Shown: piece after piece, positions 23,291 to 35,139 of the stretch
Layout of the letters: each line of letters starts with the position of its first letter
Position numbering within the stretch: position 1 is the first letter of the stretch
Assembly (NCBI GenBank): GCA_035610365.1
Contig: CM069436.1
Location: forward strand, 54,265,505-54,329,504
Origin: Aquatica leii
Lineage: Eukaryota > Arthropoda > Insecta > Coleoptera > Lampyridae
Direction: 5' to 3'
Length of the DNA stretch: 64,000 nt
Position numbers and translations under genes: made by a program
Notes under the pieces: generated by a model
What the model was told of the DNA's origin: nothing
The model's input: the letters and a program-made list of their open reading frames with translations, nothing else
Database searches by the model: none

Positions 23291-23443
23291 AACTAAAACT
23301 TTTCCAAAGACAAGTACTTATAAAATAATAAGAACTGGAATTACACTGCACTAGACACGGCAAAACTAATTTGAACAAAACTAATATTGCTAGTTAGCTT
23401 GTGTAGTTATTTCTTATAGAAAAAGGCAAATTTTAACTATACT

Positions 23444-24215
23444 ACGTGCAAAACGTCTTCTTAAGTACGACCACTTAAGTAAATAAAAAAAGCGGTATGT
23501 ACAGAACGTCCAGTAAATTACTTATGCCTTTTGCACCGACAAAAATAACATTCTGAACGTACTTAATCCTGTAAATTTAGCAATAGGAGTATCATTGGGT
23601 AATGAACAGTTGGAAAAATTCAATAGTTATTTAACGAACAAGTGTATTAATGAATGCGATTAATAATCGAGATTATTTAACAAGTTGGCGAGTGCAGAAA
23701 ATGTCAAATTGTACCTACTTTACGTGCATAAAGTCTTCTAAGTATGATCACTTAAGTAAATACAAAAGGCGGTATGTACAAAATTTTCAGCAAATTACTT
23801 ATGGCTTTTGCACCGACAAAAATAACATTCTTAACGTACTTAATCCTGTAAATTTAGCAGTAGAAGTATTATTCGGTCATGAACAGTTTCAAAATTTAAT
23901 AGTTATTTAACGAACAAGTGTATTAATGAATGCGATTAATAATCGAGATTATTTAACAAGTGGGCTAGCGCAGAAAATGTCAAATTGTACCTACTCTACA
24001 TGCAAAACGTCTTCTTAAATATGATCACTTAAGTAAATAAAAAGGCGGTATGTACTACAAAATTTTTAGCAAATTACTTATGCCTTTTGCACCAACAAAA
24101 ATAACATTCCTAACGTACTTAATCCTACAAATTTAGCAATAACAGTATTATTCGGTCATAAATAATTGTAAAATTTATTAGGTATTTAACGAACAAGTGT
24201 TTTAATGAAAGTGAC
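23444..24215. repeat. Nearly three tandem copies of a 277-bp unit
   Basis: ACGTGCA or ACATGCA followed by a CGTCTTCT-like block starts copies at 23444, 23722 and 23998. Each continues with a GCGGTATGTAC segment, TGCACC.ACAAAAATAAC, and TTAACGAACAAGTGT. Copies differ by small substitutions. The array begins about 150 bp upstream of the recombinase start codon; it could hold promoter elements, but no function is shown. Confidence 0.85.
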
Positions 24216-25110
24216 TAATAATCGAGAGCAAGTGCAGCGAGCGAACTTGTTAACTATAAAGATTATTAATCACATTTTTATATTAGAGTTAGTTACAATA
24301 TTTTTCAGTCGACCATATCTTAATGAAGTGAAGAAAACGTGATTTAATTACAAAATACCTCTAAGTGAGTTTGTTTAAATGTCAATCATCTGGAACGAAT
24401 TACCTACACGTCGAAATTCAGTTACGTTACAACTTAAATCATTATCCATTTACTCAATTTGTTTAATACTGCAGAAGTTAAAATTTTGTGTCAAACGTGA
24501 TATCAGATAAACACCTACTTTATTTGTATGTACACTGAAATCGTGCATTAAAAGAAAAATAAAATCACACTTATGTTTTATACATTAATAAGACCTGTAA
24601 ATACCTACATGGTCGACTGAAAAAAAATTAAGTATTAAATTATATTCATCTACTACAACAGAAAAATATGATAAATAAATATTGTTGAACAGTAATCATC
24701 AAATTAATCTAATTTTCAGAATTATTTTTTGCTGTCTCTCTAATGTAATTGTAATATTTCTAATCACATGAAACAATAAGGATCAAACTAGTTAGAGTGT
24801 TAAAATGTTTTATTGTCATTGTATATTAATTGATGAAGTGTCATTATTTAATCGTTAATTTTTAATTAGTCCTTTTGCATTGTGTTCATTTAAAATTTAA
24901 ATATAAATTTTCAGAATTTATAAACTTACAAAAACCTAATCCATTTGTTAAAGGAATTGAATTATACGAGCAGATGTATACAAATTGATTTGAAACACAA
25001 ACTTAAAATTTTATGTAGATAAAGAAATAGTGGTTTGTAATAATTTGTTCCTATTTCATTGTTATCGAGCGAAGAGAGGTATGACCCCTACTAAGTTACC
25101 TCAAATCGGA
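24216..25110. other. AT-rich right interior of unit C
   Basis: No gene or repeat recognised between the 277-bp array and the right-end motif cluster. Confidence 0.4.
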
Positions 25111-25113
25111 TAA

Positions 25114-25371
25114 GGTGCCACAACGTAAATGGAGCCACAACGACTTACTACATAAAAAAATCTACAGTTGCGCCCCCATCCAAAATCTAGCTAAATTAAA
25201 ATCACTTTTTTTTATGTAAATGGTCCTTGTGGCTCCATCGTTAAAATTTGTGCTTAGGCAACTAACATGCCAATGATACCAAATACGAGTGAAAACCTTG
25301 TGGCACCACAGATTGGTGCCACAACGCATATAAAGGTGCCTCTACGTCAATATATGCTCAAATTTGGTGCC
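25114..25371 (-). promoter_or_regulatory. GTGGCACC motif cluster, right end of unit C
   Basis: Seven copies or variants (GGTGCCAC, GGAGCCAC, GTGGCTCC, GTGGCACC, GGTGCC) between 25114 and 25371, mostly inverted relative to the left cluster. This is the mirror arrangement expected for the opposite end of one element. Confidence 0.5.
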
Positions 25372-25383
25372 AAAACGTTGAGT

Positions 25384-25386
<3 letters not shown>

Positions 25387-25417
<31 letters not shown>
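25387..25417. repeat. (AT)n run, right boundary of unit C
   Basis: About 15 AT repeats. Motifs of the GGTGCC type lie only on its left side; the right side leads into the host gene region, so this marks the right edge of the chain. Confidence 0.95.
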
Positions 25418-25418
<1 letters not shown>

Positions 25419-25493
25419 CTATCATTTTGTCCACTGTAATGTAATTCTAGAAGAGTTTTTACTTACAGCTTGGATATGGATCTTCCAAACGAC

Positions 25494-25670
25494 TTAACTC
25501 TTAATAGAACTTTCCAAACGAAGCGTGTCTGAGATACAGTTCTCTAATCCCCGTGTACCAATAAATAATTGCTTAGTTTGGTTACTGCCAAAGCTTCTAA
25601 TTCTACCACTAACTGTAAAAGGTTCAGAACTTTCTATTGCTACAGGAAGAGTTGCTGTGAAGAATAGATA
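25494..25670 (-). CDS. Candidate terminal exon of an unassigned gene
   Basis: On the minus strand a good acceptor (TTATTTCAG) at 25671-25672 opens a 58-codon frame beginning YLFFTATLPVAIESS, containing FTVSGRIRSFG, and ending SSIKS with TAA at 25496-25494. The other two frames close quickly. Amino acid composition is protein-like and unlike the AT-rich background. It lies 434 bp past the Vps51 stop on the same strand and 77 bp from the (TA)n edge of unit C. I cannot name the family. It may be a real last exon, an exon cut off by the insertion, or chance. Confidence 0.35.
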   Translation of the reverse strand, partial: YLFFTATLPVAIESSEPFTVSGRIRSFGSNQTKQLFIGTRGLENCISDTLRLESSIKS

Positions 25671-26103
25671 CTGAAATAAGAATGAATTTAATACAAAACA
25701 AATTCTTAATTAGTATAGACAGCTGTTATCATTAATGCATTTTGTAGGAACACGAGAACGAATGACATTACTAAATCCCTAGCGACCAAACCAAATACTA
25801 TGTCTATAAGAAGCATACTTTAAAACAAACATTGTTTTGTGAAATGAATCTAATATACTTGTTTTTAGCTTGGGAAAAATGTAGGTATGAGTTGGTTTCA
25901 TGTTGCCACCGCAACACACTCACCAACTGAAGATGATAATACACTAATTAAACTTAAAAATCAACCAACACATTTAATTGATTCTTCGGCAATGTTTTTT
26001 CGACTACTAGTACTATAGAACAAAATTCATTATATCACATTTTACTTTACATAATTCTTATAAATCATTTTTCCATTACAGTAATATAAATGTAATAAAT
26101 AAT

Positions 26104-29100
26104 TTAACCCCTTTCACAGATTATATCAACAACACTAGGTTCCATAAGGATTGGTTCCAAGCATCTGTGCACAGCTGAACCTAATATTTCGTCCAACAAG
26201 AAATGCACCATACTAAAAGCAAAACAAATTATTAAAAATTTTAATTAGATAAACACAAAAATACTTTTCATCGGCTACAAATCTCCATAAGTATAACTGC
26301 AAATAATGTGTATCAACTTGAATCTGCTGTAAACCGAATTTGCTGAACGTTTTCAAGCGAACACATTCCATAAAAGTCTGCAAATAAAATAATTAATTTT
26401 GTGTTGTTAAAAATGCATGAAATAACCTTTAAACTAATCTTAATAATTCCAGTTAAGATCGAAACTTTAGTGAACTCCACCGTGGAAAATATTTCTATTC
26501 GTTCACTGAATAGTTTGTGAATATTAGACACTAACGTTGAATCTAGTTGATTACTTGAGTATGCCGACCAATTCGATCTATATTGATGTCTTGACACTGA
26601 TATACTATGCGTCTTTCTACTTGAATCGCTACTATGTTCTGTAGCCGTACCTTGATCTTCGTATAATTGAGCCACTGTTGAGTCAATAGAAGCCATATCT
26701 TCAACAACTCTCTTCATAACTGCTCTCACAGTTCGTGGTTCTATCGTGTGCAACCAGTCTCTAGTTTCAACACTTTTTCGCAGCATCTATTTATTCGGCA
26801 CATTATAATTATACTTAGAAGGCAAATACCAACCTGAGAAATGTTTAATCCTTGTATTCTTACGTAATAATTTAATAGTTCTTGAGCTGATTCTTGCATA
26901 GTAGTGTTAATTTCACTCTCTGTCGTTAAAGCGACGGATTCTTTAGGGTTAATAGTGAATAATGCATCTGCTTGTGATAGCTGCAATTAATATAAACTTA
27001 GAACTATTGTTTGTGTGATAATTGATAACAAAATTATATTGTACCAAATTTTTACTTCTACTGTAGATATCAAGCGTTTTATTCAATTTAACAAAAAAGC
27101 ACACAATTATACATAGAAATCAAACTGTTCTATCTAAACATGCATCAGCGCGTACGTGATCTAGAACGAAACACAGTAAGAAGCAATATAATACATTAAC
27201 AAAAATGTTGACTACGTTTTTTCTCCATTAAACAAAATGTTACTTACCAAGTAATGCACATGACCATTTTGGAAATCTAAACAAAACTTCGATAACAGCA
27301 ATAGTAATATCGGCGGGATCTTCGGATCGGCGATGTTATTAGAACAAAGTCCTCTAGCCGTAGCAGTCAAATGATGCATAAAACATACAATTAACCCCTC
27401 TCTAACATTATCGATACAAAAACTATCTCTAAATAATGGTTGCTGTGCAAAATTGATATCTGATTGTATAAAAACTACAAGATCCTGCAACACTCCTTTC
27501 ACTTTTTCGACGACCGTTAGCACAAGAGACATCAACATTTCATTTAAATTGACACTGGAATCATCTTGCGTAATAAGTTTAGGGGTAGTTAGTGTTTGTC
27601 GAATCTTTGTAAGCAAATCAGCAAAGTGTATTTTCAATACCTGCAGATGAGTCTTGCACTGTTTCTTTCCAGCGTTGATAACAATTTCAACGCCAGGTCT
27701 GCAACAACAACATTAAAAAAGTAATTAAAAATAAACGTACGTACTTTGCAAAATCGGTGCCAGTACATAAAGTATTCATTGCTTGTAATCTTCGATAAAA
27801 CCTGTCAAGTGCATTCACTAAAACATTTGTATCTCCGATTTCTTGTTCCATATCAACTTTATTTTGCACAAGTTCAAAGTACTTTTCCATTTTATTCACA
27901 ATAAAAGTGTTTAATTCTACAGCAGCAAAGTTTTCAAAAATTTCACTATTCTCTACATTATCAGTAGACATTCGATTGATAAACATATCGTGAAAAGAAG
28001 CAACCACTAAACATAAATCACTTAAAAAACCGGAACAACCCAAGTCAACAAATTCAGTAATGTCACGTTGTTCACTTTGATCCCTCAGCATTACCAATTG
28101 ATCGCTTAAACGTTTTTCGGCGCAAGTCAAAAATTCCGAGCATAACTCTTTAGCTGGTTCTTCTAATTGAAGTAAAAGATCTACAGATTTAGCTAACTGT
28201 TGTGCCGAAGCGTTAGGATTGTTAAATTGATTCCGTAGCTCTTCTTTTAATTCTTTTAAAATCGATTCGCAGTCGGCTTTTATACCTTGGAATGATGGCA
28301 TGTTTCCATAGTGTTGAAGAACTTTTTGCGCATGTAGATAATCTTCGACTGCCTGCAGAAATAGTTAATGTAAGATTCTTTATTAAAACTATCAAGAAAA
28401 TAAAGAAACTAACATCAAAGAATACTGGAAATTTAAGTTAAAAACAGATCGTTTCAATATGATGCAATCAATTAAACTAATAACTGTTTCTAAGAGCGTT
28501 AAGTATTGGAATGGTATCGGTAAGAGAATGCAACAAATGTAAAGTAACAGATTCTTATTCCAGCTCCTGCTAGACTTTTATGACAAATTGGATAAAAACA
28601 ATTTAAAACTACTTAGATCTTCACCATCACTCATAAACCATCAGCATATTGGCATAATAACGACTAAGTATGTACTTGGTAAAGCACTAGTATATATGAA
28701 AAAATTGTATAAACTGCAGATGCAGAACCAAAAGTTTTCTAGAATTACTATTCTAATACTATGTAGATAATTTAAAGAAATTGTTACGAGTCTCATGCAA
28801 AGAGCCAACAGTAAACCCAGCTAAGAGCGGAGAACTTAAAAATCTAATAAACATTAGTACAGAAAGTGCATAAATAAAAACCATTTAATGTTTGATGAGA
28901 ATACAAATGTTACTAACTTGTGTATAACTTTTTTCCTCCATTCGTATCTTCAAAGTTGATGGTAGCTTAAATAAAAACTGCAATCGCTTTAACAAACTAT
29001 GAACCCCAGACAATTTACTAATTTGCTCCCGGGTATCTTGCAAAGTTGATGAAATTTGTTGTGAAAAAGATGTAATTGATTCCATGTTTTGAGCCAACAA

Positions 29101-29452
29101 ATCCATTTCATTTTCCATTTTCTTAAAATCCGTTTTCATCTTCAACAGAAACAATAAATATTTAATAAAGCAAGCAAGAATTACATACTTTTCGCACAGT
29201 TTCTGTGGCGGTTATAAATTTATTGTAGTTTTCGTATACTAATGTTTGCATATCTGAATGCAACGTTTGAGTATCTTTTATTATTTCATTTTCTTGATCC
29301 ATGACTTGTTTTAAGGTGCTTTCCTACGAGAAAATTTTAATAAACATAAGCATAATAAATTGTTTTAATACTTTGAATAATTTTTCTAAATACAAATTTG
29401 CATCAAAATGTTGTCCATTAATGTCTAACAAGTTTTGCTGCTTTTCAGTCAT
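26104..29452 (-). CDS. Vps51: Vps51, GARP/EARP tethering complex subunit
   Basis: Vps51 joins Vps52, Vps53 and Vps54 (or Vps50) to tether endosome-derived vesicles at the trans-Golgi or at recycling endosomes. Exons: 29452-29372, 29323-29189, 29139-28918, 28352-27745, 27698-27248, 26980-26834, 26786-26427, 26377-26265, 26213-26104; all have GT-AG borders and compatible phases (about 741 residues, close to the usual 780). The N-terminus [19 protein letters not shown] is the family signature. Further conserved blocks are [78 protein letters not shown] and [15 protein letters not shown]. In the last exon one extra T around 26161-26159 shifts the frame: the literal reading stops at TAG 26137-26135, while the conserved end MEPSVV..ICERG continues one frame over to TAA 26106-26104. 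Confidence 0.92.
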
Positions 29453-29765
29453 TATTATTTTCTTTTTTTAAACGTTTTTCAAAATTCGTAACATAACCTA
29501 GTTTTTTTTGCCTTGTTGTGATCTTTTAAGTTGTGATTACAAATGTCAACGTATTACACGGTTGACAATATTGACAAGTTTTCCAAAAAAATAATATTTT
29601 ATTAGAAATTTAAAAAAAACGTTTAACAAATTTATGACTTTATAAAAAACACAAATTTTAAGTTTATAAATCAAAAACTGATTCAGTCAAAACTAAAATG
29701 AAAAAGCGAAAACCATTTTTTTGATTTTGAATTCGAATAAAAGAAGATATAAAACTGGCATTATA
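29453..29765. other. Upstream region of Vps51
   Basis: AT-rich sequence immediately 5' of the Vps51 start codon, presumably holding its promoter and 5' leader. No specific promoter element can be supported. Confidence 0.4.
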
Positions 29766-29924
29766 AAGGCCGGTTGCACAAAGCAAATCAAAAATGTAGC
29801 AAGTTATTATTTCTGAAATCAATTGTTACATCACCAATAAACGTGGTTTTATTGGCTATGTAGCAATTGTTTTAAAAAATAATCAGTTGTTACATTTTTG
29901 ATTTGCTTTGTGCAACCCGCCTTA
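29766..29924. mobile_element. Foldback MITE, about 155 bp
   Basis: The outer 30 bases on each side are near-perfect inverted copies (GGTTGCACAAAGCAAATCAA shared) and the interior is also partly inverted (TTGTTACATC..GCTATGTAGC). TA lies at both outer edges, consistent with a TA target duplication of the Tc1/mariner type. No coding potential. Confidence 0.65.
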
Positions 29925-32328
29925 CGTGTTGTACATCCTTTACTTTAAAGATAAAGGTCAGTGGAACCTTATTCTTGAATCATACGTTATCGAATCGTAT
30001 TTTTATAAAATAGCGTATGAAATTTTAAAAAGTGTCTTTTCGAGTTTCGTATATACGTTGAAAGCAGCGTTTTTTAAAGTGTTTTTAGAGGCTCCGCGAG
30101 CAAATACATAAAAAAAATTAATAGCCACGCGTGGCTACGCGTAAGCTTAAAAAAAAGTAATATTTAATTTTTTAAATGTTTATCGTAGACTAAACTACTA
30201 AAGGTACCTCCCAGTAAACACAAAATTGATAATGTTTAGTAACAGTTTCAAAACAAAAAAGGTATGATTCACTCTTGTTTCAAACATAAAAGAAACCTAA
30301 CTGCAATAAAATAGCTATAAGTCCATCGCTGCTTCACTTATTTGAATCATTATAGTTTCGGTATTTTAAATTCAAATCTGTTGCAAACTAAATGTTGCAT
30401 TCGGTTTACGTTTTAAAAGCTTCGTTCTTGAACTGATACTAAATGATCGATAAATATATGATTTTCTTGTTTCAATAATGAACTAAAACAATTCTTTCAA
30501 TAATATAATAATACATTTTCGAATGCACGTTTCAAAATTTATTGCACAATAAATATTTTTAAATACAATATCAAATTGAGTTTTTTACATATTGCAACTT
30601 TCCTGGATGTGGTCTTTTCGCGGAAGCCTCAAAAACTGCATCAGTTACTGTTAGGTAGCAACTTTATAACCGCATCTGTAACATAGAAATAAATATTTTA
30701 TTTATATACATACATAATCATAGAGTTACACAAAATTAATTGCATTTTTTTAATCAAAAATAACACAAACTTAATATAAATATCACTTTAGCAATCATAA
30801 GAAAGTTATAAAAACACTGTGAATATCTTTAGCTGTACATAATCGTATAGAAAACTTGAAGAATTGAACTGTAATTATAAATCCTAAAGTATCATCAGAT
30901 TTACGCAATAATCTACCTTAACGCAACCATGTGTGTTAATTTACATTCTTTTTTATACAAATTAAAACATGATACATAAAGAACAGAAATGATAATAATA
31001 TTGATTACATTTATGGATTATAATAAAATGTTTCGACTTACCGTTTATTGTTCCATTTCGTAATTGTACACACAACATCACTTATCAAACTACAACCGAA
31101 CAAGTGAAAAGATAGTAATTTGCAGCGCAAGCGTTGACGACAGTAATCAAAAGTATAGCAACGACTAATGCTGACTAATCACAAAGTATTCGTTTTTCCT
31201 AGAACGATTCCACTGTTTTGAAAATAATTCAATCTTATTTAATCGATCTTCAAACAATTCTAGTTATTCAAAAAATATTCGGTTTTAATAAATCAGTTTT
31301 TAGACGGTTGCTGATTATGGGATAAAAATTGTAAGTACTGAAACGGTTTAAAACTGATTGTGAAAAATCGGAACTCTTTCAATTTATTCACTGTCAGTTA
31401 CATGTAAATGATATAAAAATGGAACTAACACCGCTAACACGAAACAACGTAATGAAACAATTGTTTTAATTTTGTGACTGTAACAGTTTCAATCCGTGTT
31501 TACTGGGCTATATCTACTTTAATCTTAACAGAATTATGTTTACGTTTAAAACACGTACTGCATGCTTTGTTTTGTATAGTGCGTTATTATAAGGTATACA
31601 TATATAATATTTCAAATCACTGACCTCTGGGCATTAGATATATTTTCAGCAATCCATTGTGATTTAAGAGTTTGTTGAATTTAAATGTACATGTAAATAT
31701 AAACAATGAATAGTTACTAGAGTAAGATGTTTTTGATACGTGTACTTCTTATTTGTATACATATTTCAAGTTTTATAAGCAGGTAGGTATAGGTAGATGT
31801 TAATTTGGTACCGATATATACCAGTAAACAATATACTAACTGCTTTTAATGCTAAATTTAAAAAACAGCACTTAAAATTTTAAGAAAAAGCTTACCTATT
31901 TAACTTTTTTTTGTTAAAAACCTTAAAATATTGAATTTACTAAATAGTTTTTGAATCTACTAAAATTTATCAAAGTAGCCTACCAACATGAACAAATTTC
32001 TTCTGACAACAATGATTGTTCCTAGGGTTCCCAGTCAACACTTGTCTGCGTTAATAAATGGCAGTGCGTCATAGTTACCTATATAGCGGTGTGTTATCAA
32101 TTGTTTGCAATGTAGCGTTGACTTAAGACAAGAATCATTAAAAAACCACGTACGTTAACATCAAGTTGAAAAAGTACAAAATCAAAGCCTGAGCCTTCTA
32201 GTTCAGGTACAATATTTTTTACTACTATTATTATTAGATTTTTAGTGTGTTCAAAAGCAGACACTATAATTATGCTAGAATGAAGTAATAAGCGTTCTTT
32301 AGTACGCCAATCATCTTTAAATAAATCT
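29925..32328. other. AT-rich region with a dispersed-repeat fragment
   Basis: At 29965-30075 lies a copy of the ATTCTTGAAT..TACGTTATCG / AAAATAGCGTATGAAATTT repeat that also occurs at 36.27 kb. The rest shows no gene I can support. Confidence 0.4.
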
Positions 32329-33670
32329 CATAAGACACGAAAAAACAGAAAGTATGACTAAAGTTACAATAGCAAAAAAACTCATAAAACCGTGTGCAAT
32401 TGACATGGTAAAATGTATGCTGGACGAAAAGTCGGCTAAACAACTGTTCATGATACCACTTTCGAATGATACAATATCTCGCCGCATAAAAAATCTCTTA
32501 GATAACATAAAATCTGAGCTATCTTCTGGCCTAAAGTTTTTTAAGTTTTCTCTACAAATGGACGAATCCACTGATCTAACAGTATTGTTTGTATTTGTAC
32601 GATATCAATACGAGCATGCTGTAGAAGAGGATCTACTTATTTGTAAGCTGTTAGAAAGTAATATCACAAGGGCTGAAATTTTAATGTTGTTAACTATTTT
32701 TGCGAAAATGAATTACCATGGGATTATGGCATCTATGAAAAACTGCAGAAGCTGTTGCAAGAATCAAAGAAATTGCTAGAAATTGTAGTAGTCACTGTAT
32801 AATTCCCCGCTAAGCTGTCAAAAATTTACCGTTTCCTCTTAAAACTGTTCTTGACGAGTCAGTGAAAATAATAAACTTTATAAAGTATCGGACTTTAAAT
32901 ATGCGGATATTTAAGTTATTGTGTAATGATATAGGTAGGCTGCATACATCTTTACTACCTCACACAGAAGACGATGATTATGTCAGGGTAAAATTTTACT
33001 TAGATTATTTGAGTTGCGTGATGAAGTGCTTTCTTTTTTCTTGGAGCATCTCTTTAATTTGATTAAATGATCAAATGTGATTATTTAGACTTATTTAACG
33101 GAAATACTTTCTAAATTAAATGAAATTAATCTGTCTCTACAAGAAAAAAATATCACTGTGTTTAAAGCGAATGACAAAATTATTAGTTTTAAAAGGAAAT
33201 TTTTTTTTGTCTGTTTTCCAACATTAAAAGAATTTTGTGCTACCTAAAAAAGTATCAAATGAGATTATTGAGCATCATACACACCTATGTAGTTCTGTAA
33301 CACCGTTGTAACACAGTATTTTGCAAATTAATGGAATAATACTCTAAAAAACTATTTTTAAGTAAAAGATTCTTTTACTGTTGGAGAAAAACCTCATGGT
33401 TTTTTATCACAGGAGTATGAAAAATTTGTAGATGTGGTTTTAGACTCTACGTTAAAAAAGGCATTTGAGAAACGACCACTGTCAGAATTTTGGTGTAGCC
33501 TTAAACACAAGTATCCAAAACTGTCAAGAAATGCTATTTATGTTCTTCTTCTATTTGTCAACACATACCTTTGCAAAACTAGGTTTTCTTCGTACGTCGC
33601 CACTACATCGAAATATCGAAGTTGTTTGTATGCAGAGCTACTTGATATGAGTCTCCAACCCTAGTAGAAA
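32329..33670 (+). pseudogene. hAT transposase relic (ZBED5/SCAND3-like)
   Basis: Family landmarks in order: KLIKPCAIDMVKCMLDEK, IPLSNDTISRRI, the LQMDESTDLT block with a catalytic Asp, LLESNITRAEI, LKTVLDESVKIINFIK, SLLPHTE, LNEINLSLQEKNITVF, then PLSEFWCSLKHKYP and the C-terminal dimerisation block TYLCKTRFSSYVATTSKYR. Several frameshifts and stops, and deletion of the segment around the second catalytic Asp, make it non-functional. hAT enzymes act in the nucleus by cut and paste with 8-bp target duplications. Element ends were not found. Confidence 0.85.
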
Positions 33671-35130
33671 AATTCATTTCTGCAACATTTTCAAAACGAT
33701 TTTTATGAAATAAAGAAATATACCAGAATCGTTTCACACTTGTCTCAAATTTGATAAATGTCCGCCCTTTGCAATGTTTCTATAAATCATTTCCTAAATC
33801 ATTCTTGAAATGTTTTAAAACACTTCTGAAAATGATAACTAGAGTCGTTACTTATTCATGTTTATTTAATTTATTAAATTGTTTCTTAAGATAGCATTGG
33901 AACGATTATTAAGTTTAAATCCAAAATAAGGAAAGTATACGTTCAAAAAACGATTTTTTGAAATGTTTTTGGAACGTTTACACAGGCGGGGTTTGCAACG
34001 ATTATAAAGTTCAATTTCAAAATAATGCAATTATGCGTTCAAAATATAGGATAGGAAAACTTGCTAGAACTTGATCTTGATGGCCGATTGGACTTGTTTA
34101 ACGAATAAAAAACGTCATTTGATATATTGCTTTATAAACAACCAAAAAATATAATGAGTATCACGAGTGAGACTCGTTATTTCTACGTTTGGCAAAGGTT
34201 ACATACCACGAGTTTGCTCGCTATTTTGTCCCAATGGATTAATACTGAATCGTCAAAAAACAAAGCTATCTAATAGCTTTTTGTATTAAGTTTAGCGGTT
34301 TCATATGTATAGTTTTGGAAATACAAATACAAATCATTCAAAAAATGTACGTGTAAATCGTTTTTAGAAACATTAAAAGATGATAACTGTGTATTATTCT
34401 GCAACGTTACGTAGATAACTCCGTAAATTATTTTGGACATCAACGTTTAATATTTAGTGGAAACTAACTGAAAATGTTACAAACACGATTTAGGCAATAA
34501 TTTTTCAGTCAATTTTGGTATTATTTCTGAAATCGATTTGTATGCGCTTCAAAAAACCGTCTAAAAAACAATGTTTGGATTCGCTTTTGAAGCAGTATGA
34601 CATTGATTTGAATACGTTTTATAAACGTTTTAATGTACCATTTAAGCGTATGAAAAATGTTACAAATATAAATGATTTAGAAACGTTTTGCTCTACTAGG
34701 GAACTTTCTTCTATAAAACCGAACATTAAAGAAATTTGCGCAATTAAGTGTCAATATCAAACATCACAGTAATATATCAACACTTTTGTAACAATTAACA
34801 AAAGATTGTTTTTGAAAATTGTTTTTATTAATTTTACATGAAATCTACCTATTTTCTTAAAATTGAAAGTTTCGATAACAGTTATTTAGTTAATTAAGTA
34901 GTTGAATAAATATACTGGAGCTCCGCCAAACTAACTTCTATTTCTAAGGACTCCACGCTTAAAAAACTTTGAGAAACGCTGGTCTAAAGCATTCGCTATT
35001 TTTCTTTCCTATTAAGAAAGTATAGCAATCGCAATTTTTTTCAAAAAAATTTTATTGCATAAGTTTACGTTTCAAGGTTTCCTAAATCAGAAAAATGTAT
35101 TTTTGACAAAAAAATTTTGGGTGTCTGTGT
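33671..35130. other. Region with one unrecognised ORF
   Basis: The plus-strand ORF 34515-34772 (85 codons, Lys/Phe-rich, containing LLKQYDIDLNTFYKRFNV) is longer than expected for this base composition, but I recognise no domain. Otherwise AT-rich, with repeated AAACGTTT-like words. Confidence 0.3.
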
Positions 35131-35139
35131 GTAACGATC

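Larger units (their letters stand above)
17078..25386. mobile_element. Unit C: (TA)n-bounded element carrying a tyrosine recombinase gene
   Basis: Bounded by (TA)n at 17054-17077 and 25387-25417. Left-end motifs: GTGGCACC at 17094 and 17156, GACACCC at 17122, GGGCACC at 17193 (spacing 28-37 bp). Right-end motifs, mostly inverted: GGTGCCAC at 25114 and 25315, GGAGCCAC at 25131, GGTGCC at 25335 and 25366, with direct GTGGCACC at 25300. Between them is the only large gene, a multi-exon recombinase on the minus strand. There are no long terminal inverted repeats. I infer an autonomous, now probably inactive, tyrosine-recombinase DNA transposon of Crypton type with (TA)n as target. Confidence 0.55.

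Noticed and set aside
23444..24215. CRISPR-like array
   Set aside because: The repeated unit is 277 bp with no short repeat/spacer pattern; it is an ordinary tandem duplication in a eukaryotic genome.
27453..27650. Plus-strand ORF within Vps51
   Set aside because: Antisense shadow of exon 5.
32317..32571. Minus-strand ORF opposite the hAT relic
   Set aside because: Shadow of the plus-strand hAT coding remnant, which matches family motifs.
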